Source: Spirochaetales bacterium (GTDB lineage Bacteria > Spirochaetota > Spirochaetia > SZUA-6 > DRHE01). Taken from it: a stretch of DNA of 8,081 nucleotides. The stretch spans positions 1-8,081 of the forward strand of contig JAFGFV010000313.1 of NCBI GenBank assembly GCA_016930895.1. Reading direction: 5' to 3'. Shown here piece by piece: positions 1-6,639 of this stretch. The notes beneath the pieces were generated by a model. The model did no database searches. It was given only the letters and a program-made list of their open reading frames with translations, and was not told the origin of the DNA. The translations under genes were made by a program, and so were the position numbers. Each line of letters starts with the position of its first letter. Position 1 is the first letter of the stretch.

Positions 1-430
1 CCAGCATCGTGACCAGCGGGCCGAGGGCGGTGCCGAACAACGCGATCAGCAGGTACTCGTTGAACTTCCTGCCGGCCAGCTTGGCGGAAAAGAACACCCC
101 CAGCATGATGGGCAGGATGTTTGTGGGCGTCTTGCCGAAGAGGCCGAAGCCGAAGATCGTGAACACGCCGGCGACCGTGGGACCCGACAGCCGCACGCGG
201 CTGATCGGCACGAGGGTCAAACCGATCGCCGCCGCCAGCGCGGCGTTCACGAGGGCCGCCCCCTCACCGGCCGCCGCCGTGAAGTCGATGAGCAGACGGC
301 CGGGGTGCATCTGCAGCAGCCACAAGCCGCGCAGGGTCGGATTGACGCCCTGCAGGGAGAAGCCCGCGGCGATGCACGAGAGCGGGACCAGGTACAACAG
401 GACGTAGAGGACTTTCTCCTCTCTGGACAA
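1..430 (-). CDS. DUF1576-type integral membrane protein, N-terminal part (runs off left edge)
   Basis: Reading leftward from a TTG at 430-428, an open frame of 143 codons continues past the window edge. The product is very hydrophobic, with likely membrane segments at about residues 7-25, 53-75, 84-101, 104-118 and 126-143. The stretch around residues 94-117 (GFGLFGKT, then NILPIMLGVFFSAK) followed by LLIALFGTALGPLV resembles the conserved core of the DUF1576 family of uncharacterised multi-pass membrane proteins. This is recognition from memory, not a search. The TTG start is chosen because GGGAGG (441-436) lies 5 nt upstream. An in-frame GTG at 445 is possible but has no clear ribosome site, and an ATG at 467 is in another frame. 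Family function and substrate are unknown. It is transcribed divergently from the cytochrome gene, so a functional link is not implied. At least half of the protein is probably missing. Confidence 0.72.
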   Translation of the reverse strand, partial: MSREEKVLYVLLYLVPLSCIAAGFSLQGVNPTLRGLWLLQMHPGRLLIDFTAAAGEGAALVNAALAAAIGLTLVPISRVRLSGPTVAGVFTIFGFGLFGKTPTNILPIMLGVFFSAKLAGRKFNEYLLIALFGTALGPLVTML

Positions 431-465
431 CGGCGCCTCCCGCACTGCCAGGGGTTTGGGGGCCC

Positions 466-494
466 ATTCTACACTATCACCCCGTCCGTTGCGA
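466..494 (-). promoter_or_regulatory. Candidate sigma70-type promoter for the DUF1576-type gene
   Basis: On the minus strand, TCGCAA (494-489) and TAGAAT (471-466) are separated by 17 nt. The -10 box matches the consensus at 5 of 6 positions; the -35 box is weak at 3 of 6. Transcription would begin near 459, giving a leader of about 29 nt that carries the GGGAGG ribosome site just before the TTG start at 430. The agreement of promoter, leader and start supports both the promoter and the start call. It remains a pattern match. Confidence 0.4.
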
Positions 495-728
495 CACCCC
501 CCGGGGGACCCTGGCGTACGCGCGTGCAACCGCGCACCCGAGGATGCGGTGGCCAGACGAGCTCCACAATGTCGTCCGGAGAATCCAAAAACGCCGACGT
601 TTGTTGATGTGGAGCTTCTTGCTCCCCTTGAGGTTGGTCCATCTTCCAGTATGGGGCATCAGGCCAGCGGGCCAAGGTCAGCGCGGGATCGGTCGGACGC
701 GCCTTGAGCGGCTTTCCCCCGGGCCTAA

Positions 729-753
729 CCCGAACAGGCTATTCCCTGTCGGG
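729..753 (+). promoter_or_regulatory. Bulged stem-loop in the region upstream of the cytochrome gene
   Basis: Left arm CCCGAACAGG (729-738) pairs with right arm CCTGTCGGG (745-753) as a 9-bp stem with one bulged A, closed by the 6-nt loop CTATTC. It lies about 95 nt before the cytochrome start codon and may be within its leader. With no T-tract after it, it does not look like a simple terminator. It could be an operator, a leader structure or chance. Confidence 0.35.
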
Positions 754-848
754 CCGAACCGGGATACGCTCGGGGTGCGCGGCCGGGGATGCGAGGCAGC
801 GGCGTCCGCAGTTCCCGCGCTGCACGCCAGCGCTTTCGGGGAGATGCC

Positions 849-1976
849 ATGAACAAGACCGTCTTCGTGGTCGTTCTGATCGCGGCCGCGGTCCTGCTGG
901 CGGGGTGGATCTACGCCTTGAACGCCAGGGCCAGGCAGCCGGAGCCCGTCGAAACGGTCCACGCCAAGTGGTGGGGCTCTCCGCACGCCGATGTGACCGC
1001 GGAGTCGTTCGTGCACTGGAACGAGGAGGACCCGCCGCTGGTGCCCGTGGGCTGCGCCCGGTGCCACAGCGGTCGGGGTTTTCTGGACTACCTCGGGCAG
1101 GACGGGAGCGCGGCGATGAAGGTCGACGAGCCGGCGCAGACCGAGTCCGTGGTTTCGTGCATGGTCTGCCACAACGAAGAGGCGGGCGTCCTGGAGACGG
1201 TGCGCGTTCCTTCCGGAGCGGAGCTCACCGTCGGACAGCGCGACGCCCTGTGCGCCACCTGCCACAGCGGGACCCGCTCGGGCGATGCCGTGGAGGCCGC
1301 CGGCTCGAGCTACGCAGACGACGAAGTCATCGCGGACGGCGGATTCATCGGCCCCCACTACGCCATCGCCGCCGCGACCTGGCTGGGCAGCGAGGGCGGC
1401 GGGGGGTACGAGTATCCCGACAGGCGCTACGCCGGGCGCTTCCAGCACGCCGAGAGCGTGCGCACCTGCACCCAGTGCCACGACCCCCACTCCCTGCGCA
1501 TGCGCAGCGACTTCCGGCCGGGTGCGGACCTCTGCGCCGCCTGCCACTCCAATGTGACCGGCCGGGCCGACTATCGCGAAGTGGTCGAGAAACGGGTGGA
1601 TTACGACGGGGACGGCGCCGTGGAGGGCGTGTACTACGAGATCCACGGCCTGCGGGAGCTGCTGCACGATGCCATTCACGGCTACTCCTCCGAGCAAATC
1701 GGCACTCCGGCGGGTTGGGCGGATCGCTTTCCCTACTTCTTCGTGGACACCGATGGCGACGGGACGATCAGCCCCGGGGAAGCCTCCTTCGCCAACCGCT
1801 ACCGGGCCTTTACCCCCAGGCTGCTCCGCGCCGCCTTCAACTACCAGTTTGCGGCCAAGGACCCGGGAGGCTACGTGCACAACCCGGACTACGTTCTGCA
1901 GCTGCTCCACGACGCTCTCGCGGACCTCTCCGAGGTCGTCGACGTGCCGCAATCGCGGACGAGCAGGGCCCGATAG
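849..1976 (+). CDS. Membrane-anchored pentaheme cytochrome c with EF-hand-like calcium loops
   Basis: A protein of 375 residues. The ATG at 849 has GGGGAG (838-843) 5 nt upstream and starts directly before an N-terminal membrane anchor (about residues 4-24); an in-frame ATG at 789 would put 20 unlikely residues ahead of it. Five CXXCH motifs should bind c-type haem covalently: C69-H73 (CARCH), C104-H108 (CMVCH), C135-H139 (CATCH), C207-H211 (CTQCH) and C229-H233 (CAACH). Many other histidines could be distal ligands. After the haem region come a degenerate calcium loop, DYDGDG at 251-256, and a canonical 12-residue EF-hand loop from D300 to E311 (DTDGDGTISPGE). It is probably extracytoplasmic, held by the anchor. 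No CXXCK is present, so it is not a classic NrfA nitrite reductase. The next gene begins about 41 nt downstream and encodes a transmembrane flavocytochrome, a plausible electron donor. The physiological acceptor is unknown. Confidence 0.88.
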   Translation: MNKTVFVVVLIAAAVLLAGWIYALNARARQPEPVETVHAKWWGSPHADVTAESFVHWNEEDPPLVPVGCARCHSGRGFLDYLGQDGSAAMKVDEPAQTESVVSCMVCHNEEAGVLETVRVPSGAELTVGQRDALCATCHSGTRSGDAVEAAGSSYADDEVIADGGFIGPHYAIAAATWLGSEGGGGYEYPDRRYAGRFQHAESVRTCTQCHDPHSLRMRSDFRPGADLCAACHSNVTGRADYREVVEKRVDYDGDGAVEGVYYEIHGLRELLHDAIHGYSSEQIGTPAGWADRFPYFFVDTDGDGTISPGEASFANRYRAFTPRLLRAAFNYQFAAKDPGGYVHNPDYVLQLLHDALADLSEVVDVPQSRTSRAR

Positions 1977-2017
1977 ACGACCAGGAGGGGAACACGGGGG
2001 TGAAGAAGGACATTCAC

Positions 2018-3334
2018 ATGAGCAAGCGGGCCAGGAGGGTCCTCGGCGTCGGGGTGTATCTTTTCCTGATCCTGCTGCCCCTGATCCTGATGCTCGCCCT
2101 CCCCGGGCCGGAGAAGCGCGGGTTCTGGAGGGAGCTCTCGGTGGCCCTGGGTTTCGTGGGTCTGGCGATGGCCGGACTGCAGTTCCTGCCCACCGCCCGC
2201 CTCGCCTTCTTTGCCGACGTCTTCGACCTCGACCGCGTGTACGTCGTGCATCACCGCCTTTCGATGCTGTCGGTCCTTCTGGTGCTGCTCCACCCGGTCA
2301 TCCTGCTCGCCCAGAACCCCTACACCCTGTACCTGCTGAACCCTGTTCGGGCGCCCTGGCAGGCCCAGGCAGGCCTGATCGGTCTGGCCGCCCTGCTGTT
2401 GATCGGCACGACCTCCGTGCTGCGTCGTCAGCTCAGGCTCGGCTACAAGCTCTGGCACACCCTCCACCTGGTGTTCTCCCTGGCGATCGTGAGCTTCGCC
2501 CTGATCCATCTCTTCGAGGTCGACTACTACCTCGCGGCCCCGGGTATGGCAGCCGCCTGGATCGTGGAGGCGGCGATCTGGGGTGCCGGGATTCTGTACG
2601 TGCGAGTCCTCAAGCCGTGGGCGGTTAAGAGACGGCCCTACACCGTGGAGAAAACCGAGAGGGAGACCGAGGATATCTGGTCCGTGTACCTGCGCCCCGA
2701 CGGCCACGAAGGCCTTGACTTTGCCGCCGCCCAGGTGGCCTGGCTGAACATCGACACCTCCCCCTTCGCGCTCCACAGCAACCCCTTCTCGGTGTCGAGT
2801 GCCGCGCACCAGCGCCTGCTGCGCTTCTCCATCCAGGTCGTGGGGGACTTTACCTCCAAGGTGCCGAAACTGGATCGGTCCAGCACCGTGTACGTGGACG
2901 GACCGTACGGTCGCTTCTCCCTCGAGGAGGCGACAGCGGACGAAGGGTTCGCCCTGATCGCCGGCGGGATCGGCGTGGCCCCGGTGATGAGCATCCTTCA
3001 CACCCTGGCCGAGAGCTCGGATCCTCGTCCCGTGTACCTGTTCTACGGCAACTACGCCTGCGAGGACATCGCCTTTGCCGCTGAGATCGAGGAGCTGGCG
3101 GACAGGCTCAAGCTCCACGTGACGCATGCGCTCGTGGAGCCCCCCGAGGGCTTCTCCGGCGTGAGGGGATTTATCACCGCGGAGGTGCTGGACCGGGAGC
3201 TTCCGGCCAATCGGGAGCGGCTTCGCTTCTTCATCTGTGGCCCTCTGGGCATGATCAAGGCCATGAAGGCCAACCTGCACTCCCTGGGGATCCCCGAGCA
3301 CCAGGCCGTCATCGAGGAATACGAGATGGCGTAG
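2018..3334 (+). CDS. Ferric-reductase/NOX-type flavocytochrome b, NAD(P)H oxidoreductase
   Basis: A protein of 438 residues in two parts. The N-terminal half has about six membrane helices (near 8-29, 39-57, 74-97, 116-134, 148-166, 177-195). Histidines H78/H79 and H92 in one helix and H147/H150 and H164 in another have the 13-14 residue spacing of a bis-haem-b ferric reductase-like core. The cytosolic half is a ferredoxin-NADP reductase-like module: FAD motif HSNPFSVSS (253-261), DGPYGRF (294-300), nucleotide-binding GGIGVAP (316-322) and CGPLGM (407-412). Electrons would pass from NAD(P)H through FAD and two haems to the outer face. The upstream multiheme cytochrome is the likely acceptor; superoxide formation or metal reduction are alternatives. 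The ATG at 2018 is preferred, with AAGGA 7 nt upstream. A GTG at 2000 with GGAGG 11 nt upstream would add six residues. NADH versus NADPH preference cannot be read from the sequence. Confidence 0.9.
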   Translation: MSKRARRVLGVGVYLFLILLPLILMLALPGPEKRGFWRELSVALGFVGLAMAGLQFLPTARLAFFADVFDLDRVYVVHHRLSMLSVLLVLLHPVILLAQNPYTLYLLNPVRAPWQAQAGLIGLAALLLIGTTSVLRRQLRLGYKLWHTLHLVFSLAIVSFALIHLFEVDYYLAAPGMAAAWIVEAAIWGAGILYVRVLKPWAVKRRPYTVEKTERETEDIWSVYLRPDGHEGLDFAAAQVAWLNIDTSPFALHSNPFSVSSAAHQRLLRFSIQVVGDFTSKVPKLDRSSTVYVDGPYGRFSLEEATADEGFALIAGGIGVAPVMSILHTLAESSDPRPVYLFYGNYACEDIAFAAEIEELADRLKLHVTHALVEPPEGFSGVRGFITAEVLDRELPANRERLRFFICGPLGMIKAMKANLHSLGIPEHQAVIEEYEMA

Positions 3335-3358
3335 GGCTGCGGCCGCAGGCAGCGGCCC
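3334..3358 (+). other. Hairpin at the end of the redox gene pair (not a clear terminator)
   Basis: GGGCTGC (3334-3340) can pair with GCGGCCC (3352-3358), 7 bp including one G-U pair, with an 11-nt loop. The arm and loop also contain a perfect 12-nt palindrome CTGCGGCCGCAG (3337-3348). It begins at the last base of the flavocytochrome stop codon. No T-tract follows, so it is at best a weak or factor-assisted terminator. Confidence 0.3.
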
Positions 3359-3404
3359 AAGGGGTGGGTGTACGATGTCGAGCCGTTGGTCTGTCACTCA
3401 CCTC

Positions 3405-3434
3405 TTGCCCCCCGGGGGCCTGCGTACCTATCTT
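3405..3434 (+). promoter_or_regulatory. Candidate promoter for the hydrolase-algF-algI operon
   Basis: TTGCCC (3405-3410) and TATCTT (3429-3434) are 18 nt apart, each a partial match to the sigma70 boxes. Transcription from here would begin at about 3440-3442, essentially at the proposed ATG (3441), which lacks a ribosome-binding sequence. The spacer contains C6G5 (3408-3418). The boxes are imperfect, so the call is tentative. Confidence 0.33.
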
Positions 3435-3440
3435 GATCCT

Positions 3441-4718
3441 ATGCCCAGTGATCGGAGGTCGAAGGCAATCCGGGCAGGATCGTGCCTCCTGCTCGCTCTG
3501 GTGTGGCTTGTGCCGGCGGCGGGACTGCACGCCAGGGCGGGAAACCTGGTGTCGGTCGAGCTGATAGAGACCCTGTCGACGAAGGCCGTGGACCGGGAGG
3601 TCGGTACGCTCTTCGAGGGCCACCGGGCCCCGGTGGCGCGCTTCGAGGTGGACTGCTACCTGATCCGCTACGAAAGCCGCTACCCCGACGGGCAGCGGGC
3701 CACGATCACCGCCCAGCTGTTCCGGCCCCGGCTCCCCGGCACGAGCCCCGAGGCGGCCTACGTCTTCGCACCGGGCACCACGGGGATGGTCGACGCCTGC
3801 CGGCCCTCACGCGAGCACATCGCCGGGATCCGGTGGGGTCTGTACCGCGCGCACGTGCTGGCCTTCGCGGGTCAGGGTATCGTGGGGATGCTCCCCGACT
3901 ACATGGGGCTCGGGGAACCCGATCGCCTGCAGCCCATCTACAACGCCGTGGCCGAGGGGCGGATGATGCTGGACGCGGTCAGGGCCATGCACGGCCTGCT
4001 GGAACGCGTGGACGGGGACGCCTGGGACGGAGCCCCGAGGCGCTCCCCGAATCCGGCGGTGTTCGTCGCGGGATTCTCCCAGGGCGGCCACGCCGCCTTC
4101 GCCGCCGCGGACCTCCGGCGATCGTACGCCCGCGATGTCCGCCTGGCCGGAGTGATCGGCTACGGTCCCACCACCGACCTCGAGGCGCTCCTGCGGGAGT
4201 TCCCCGTGGTGGCGCCGATGGCCGTGTACGGCTTCTCGAGGGCGTACGGGGTGGAGCGTTTCGACCCGGCGCGGATCCTGCGCGACCGCTGGGCCGCCGA
4301 CCTGGCCGAGGACGTGGTCCGCCAGTGCGTGGGGGGCATGCAGTCCTACTACCCCTGGTCTGCTCGGGAGCTGTTCCGCCCGGAGTTCGCCGAGGCGCTG
4401 CTGGAGGGCAGGCTGGCGGAGGCCTACCCCTCGATCCACCGGATCCTGCGGCGGCACAGCACCGGCCTGTCGGGCCACCGCGTCCCCTCCCTGATCCTCC
4501 AGGGTGGCGACGACGTGGTGGTTTCCGCCGCGTCCCAGGAGCGCTTCGTCGCCCGGTTGTGCGCATCCGGAAGCCCGGTGATGTATCTTCACTATGGCGC
4601 CAGCCGCCACGACACCCGACAGGTGGGGTTTTTCGATACGCTGAGGTGGATGCAGCGGCTGGCTCGCGGCGGTCCCGCGCCGAGTAACTGCGGGCAGCGG
4701 GGGGAGGAATCGCCATGA
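3441..4718 (+). CDS. Secreted alpha/beta-hydrolase, secretory-lipase (LIP)-like, first paralogue
   Basis: A protein of 425 residues. An n-region with DRRSK, a hydrophobic run at about 14-28 and small residues near 29-34 make an export signal. Nucleophile elbow GFSQGG (211-216) gives Ser213; the sequence after it (HAAFAAADL, then a GVIGYGPTTDL block) resembles the secretory lipase family. Likely acid is Asp357 or Asp358 in QGGDD, and likely base is His390. Cys120 and Cys296 match cysteines in the next gene and may form a disulfide. Expected role is periplasmic or extracellular ester hydrolysis or acyl transfer; the substrate is unknown. Start choice is uncertain: ATG 3441 gives a normal signal peptide but has no Shine-Dalgarno site, while ATG 3375 adds 22 residues with only AAGGGG 10 nt away. 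The stop overlaps the next start (ATGA), so it is translationally coupled to its paralogue and the algF-algI pair. Confidence 0.82.
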   Translation: MPSDRRSKAIRAGSCLLLALVWLVPAAGLHARAGNLVSVELIETLSTKAVDREVGTLFEGHRAPVARFEVDCYLIRYESRYPDGQRATITAQLFRPRLPGTSPEAAYVFAPGTTGMVDACRPSREHIAGIRWGLYRAHVLAFAGQGIVGMLPDYMGLGEPDRLQPIYNAVAEGRMMLDAVRAMHGLLERVDGDAWDGAPRRSPNPAVFVAGFSQGGHAAFAAADLRRSYARDVRLAGVIGYGPTTDLEALLREFPVVAPMAVYGFSRAYGVERFDPARILRDRWAADLAEDVVRQCVGGMQSYYPWSARELFRPEFAEALLEGRLAEAYPSIHRILRRHSTGLSGHRVPSLILQGGDDVVVSAASQERFVARLCASGSPVMYLHYGASRHDTRQVGFFDTLRWMQRLARGGPAPSNCGQRGEESP

Positions 4719-5989
4719 GAACCTGCAACAGGATATCAGCAAGGCTCGCCGGGGCGAGCCAGGCCCGTCCGGCGGCCGCGGCGGCCCTCGTGTCGGCGAT
4801 CCTCCTCCTGTCGGCGGCCCTGCCGCGGGCCTACGGCCAGGCCCCCGGGACCCTGGTGCGGGCGATCTCGGCGCCGGGGTACACTCCCGCGCAGATCGAC
4901 GCGCTGGCGGTCCCCCTCTTCGAGGGGTACGAGCAGCCCCGCAGCCGCCTGAAGGTCAGCGTGTACGAGCTCACCTACCTCAGCACGGACTTCGACGGCT
5001 CTCCCGCGCAGATCCAGGCCCGGCTGTTCGTCCCGGTGTACAGCGCGCCGGTGGAGCGGCCGGTGCTCGTCTTCGGCTCGGGAACCACAGGAATCGCCGA
5101 CGCCTGCGCGCCCTCACGGGAACAGCCGGAGGTGCGCCGCTGGGGGTACTACCGCGCGAACATGCTGGCCTACGCCAGCGCGGGGATCATTACCGTGTTT
5201 CCCGACTATCTCGGCTTCAACGACCCGCAGCGCCCCCAGCGCTACTTCAGCCGGGCCGCAGAGGGGCACGTGATGCTCGACGCCGCCCGGGCGGTGCGCA
5301 GTTTCTTCGAGCAGCACGAGGCGAACGTGCGGCCCGCCGGCGCGGTCTTCACCGCCGGCTACTCCCAGGGAGGACACGCGGCGTTCGCGGCCGCGGATCT
5401 GCAGGCCAGCTACGCGCCCGAAGTTCCGCTGGCGGGGGTGATCGGCTTCGCGGCCACGACGGACGTCGCCGCCCTGTTCCGCGAGGGTGCCTACTATGCG
5501 CCCTACATCCTGTACACCTATTCCCGCATGTACGGCCGGAACACCTTGGAGCCTTCCCGCCACCTGCAGGCGCGCTGGGCCAGCACCCTGGAGGCGGACG
5601 TGGAAAGGATGTGCGTGGACGAGTTCCAGGCCTATTACCCCTTCGACGGACGGAGGCTGTACACCCCGGAGTTCTACGAGGCCCTGCACGGCGGCGGACT
5701 GGAGGGGCGGTATCCGGCTCTGGCGGCAGCTTTCCGGGACAACAAGAGCGGGGTCTCGGGCCACGGCCTGCCCGCCCTGGTGGTCCAGGGGGGTGCGGAC
5801 ATCATCGTCACCACGGAAGCGCAGACCCGTTTCGTCCAGGAGCTGCGCGCCGCCGGCAGCGAGGTCCGCTACCTGGTGTTTCCAGGAGTACGGCACAGGT
5901 ACACCCGGCCGGTCGGCTTCGCGGCTTCCGTGGACTGGATAGAGGACCGTTTCCGCACCCTCGGCGCCGCGGCGGAGGGAAGCCGGTGA
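4715..5989 (+). CDS. Secreted alpha/beta-hydrolase, secretory-lipase (LIP)-like, second paralogue
   Basis: A protein of 424 residues, clearly a diverged duplicate of the preceding hydrolase along its whole length. ATG 4715 is preceded by GGAGG 7 nt upstream and overlaps the previous stop by 4 nt. The signal peptide has an arginine-containing n-region, a hydrophobic core at about 20-36 and a likely cleavage after AYG (residues 39-41). Nucleophile elbow GYSQGG (215-220) gives Ser217; Asp362 in QGGAD and His394 in RHRYT complete the probable triad. Cys131 and Cys300 correspond to the cysteine pair in the first paralogue. It differs from its neighbour around the acid (AD versus DD) and just after the histidine (HRYT versus HDTR), hinting at divided substrate roles. 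It acts outside the cytoplasm, probably on esters. Its stop overlaps the GTG of the AlgF-like gene, tying it to polysaccharide O-acylation by context only. Confidence 0.86.
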   Translation: MRTCNRISARLAGASQARPAAAAALVSAILLLSAALPRAYGQAPGTLVRAISAPGYTPAQIDALAVPLFEGYEQPRSRLKVSVYELTYLSTDFDGSPAQIQARLFVPVYSAPVERPVLVFGSGTTGIADACAPSREQPEVRRWGYYRANMLAYASAGIITVFPDYLGFNDPQRPQRYFSRAAEGHVMLDAARAVRSFFEQHEANVRPAGAVFTAGYSQGGHAAFAAADLQASYAPEVPLAGVIGFAATTDVAALFREGAYYAPYILYTYSRMYGRNTLEPSRHLQARWASTLEADVERMCVDEFQAYYPFDGRRLYTPEFYEALHGGGLEGRYPALAAAFRDNKSGVSGHGLPALVVQGGADIIVTTEAQTRFVQELRAAGSEVRYLVFPGVRHRYTRPVGFAASVDWIEDRFRTLGAAAEGSR

Positions 5990-6630
5990 GCCGGCCTGCC
6001 CGCCGGTGGAGCGCGTGCCTGCTGGCGGTCGCTCTGGCGGCCGGGCCTTGCGCCGCCGCAGGGGCCCAGACCCTCTACGGGGCCGCCGCGCCGCCCGGGG
6101 CGGCCTACGTGCGCCTGTTCCGGGCCGCCGGCGACGGCGCGAGGCCCCTGGCCCTGGGGCCCGTCCGCTTCGAGGCCGCCGGCCCCGGGTCCATGACTCC
6201 CTACCGCCCGGTGCCTCCCGATATCTACCAGCTGCGCAGCGGGGGGCACTCCGCGGAGATCATCCCCCGTGCCGGGGCTTACTACACCCTGGCGCTGACG
6301 GCCGGGGGGATCCGGGTGTTCGAAGACCCGGCCCACACCGACCCCGCCCGGGCCCAGCTGGTGCTCTACAACCTCTCGAGCCTGGAGCGGGTGGACCTGC
6401 GCACCGAGGACGGCAAGACCCAGGTGATCCCCCCTCTCGCCCCGGGGAGCGCGGACCGGGTTACGGTGAACGCCGTGCCGGTGCGTCTGGCCGTGTTCGC
6501 CCGCGGCGAGGCGCTTCATCCGATCGGGGACCCGGGGCTCAGGCGCGGGTCCTCCTACAGCGCGATCGTTTTCGAACAAGAAGGGCGGACCGCGGTGCTG
6601 TGGGTAGAGGCCGCTCTGCTCATCGACTGA
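5986..6630 (+). CDS. algF: AlgF-like periplasmic alginate/exopolysaccharide O-acetylation protein
   Basis: A protein of 214 residues, close to the usual AlgF length of about 215. GTG at 5986 overlaps the previous stop (GTGA), with GGAGGG (5974-5979) 6 nt upstream. The signal peptide runs to about residue 27 (cleavage after AGA). The mature start, LYGAAAPPGAAYVRLFRA, matches the conserved N-terminus of AlgF, and the rest is a beta-rich extracytoplasmic protein with two halves (about 30-115 and 122-214). In Pseudomonas, AlgF is needed to acetylate alginate in the periplasm together with AlgI, AlgJ and AlgX; its biochemical role is as an adaptor rather than a proven enzyme. The AlgI-like gene follows after 9 nt. 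No alginate polymerase or other alginate gene is visible, so the polymer modified here may be something else. Confidence 0.85.
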   Translation: MSRPARRWSACLLAVALAAGPCAAAGAQTLYGAAAPPGAAYVRLFRAAGDGARPLALGPVRFEAAGPGSMTPYRPVPPDIYQLRSGGHSAEIIPRAGAYYTLALTAGGIRVFEDPAHTDPARAQLVLYNLSSLERVDLRTEDGKTQVIPPLAPGSADRVTVNAVPVRLAVFARGEALHPIGDPGLRRGSSYSAIVFEQEGRTAVLWVEAALLID

Positions 6631-6639
6631 TCCCCGTCC

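Larger units (their letters stand above)
431..848. other. Divergent intergenic region with GC-rich inverted repeats, no gene seen
   Basis: Short frames here have no recognisable protein features and are interrupted or overlapped by others. The region separates the minus-strand membrane protein from the plus-strand redox pair and must hold both promoters. Visible structures are C6G5 at 497-507, an 8-nt palindrome GCGTACGC at 514-521, a 5-bp hairpin GCGCG/CGCGC at 520-535, a 5-bp hairpin GGAGC/GCTCC at 611-625, and a longer stem at 729-753. No convincing sigma70 promoter was found for the plus-strand gene. Weak candidates such as TTGAGC (704-709) with TAACCC (726-731), or TTCCCT (742-747) with TACGCT (765-770), are too poor to call. 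No T-tract follows any hairpin, so no terminator is claimed. Confidence 0.6.

Noticed and set aside
611..625. GGAGC/GCTCC hairpin as a terminator
   Set aside because: Only 5 bp, with no T-tract on either strand and no gene ending nearby.
678..1952. Long minus-strand open frame opposite the cytochrome gene
   Set aside because: High GC content leaves antisense frames open. Its translation is low-complexity with no family motifs, while the plus strand has clear haem motifs.
849..1976. Cytochrome as NrfA nitrite reductase
   Set aside because: All five motifs are CXXCH with no CXXCK catalytic site, and the calcium-loop C-terminal region does not fit that family.
704..3334. A single 876-residue fusion reading through the cytochrome region into the flavocytochrome
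   Set aside because: The part before about 2000 is an Arg/Gly-rich out-of-frame reading of the cytochrome gene, which has five CXXCH motifs in its own frame. The recognisable protein starts only at 2000-2018.
2018..3334. Flavocytochrome as MsrQ of the MsrPQ methionine sulfoxide repair pair
   Set aside because: MsrQ lacks the fused FAD/NAD module seen here, and the neighbour is a multiheme cytochrome, not a molybdoprotein MsrP.
1889..3397. Long minus-strand open frame opposite the flavocytochrome
   Set aside because: His/Gly/Gln-rich antisense translation without motifs; the plus strand has FAD and NAD signatures.
5611..6630. A longer start for the AlgF-like protein
   Set aside because: The extra N-terminal part is an out-of-frame reading of the second hydrolase. 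GTG 5986 has a good ribosome site and begins a proper signal peptide.
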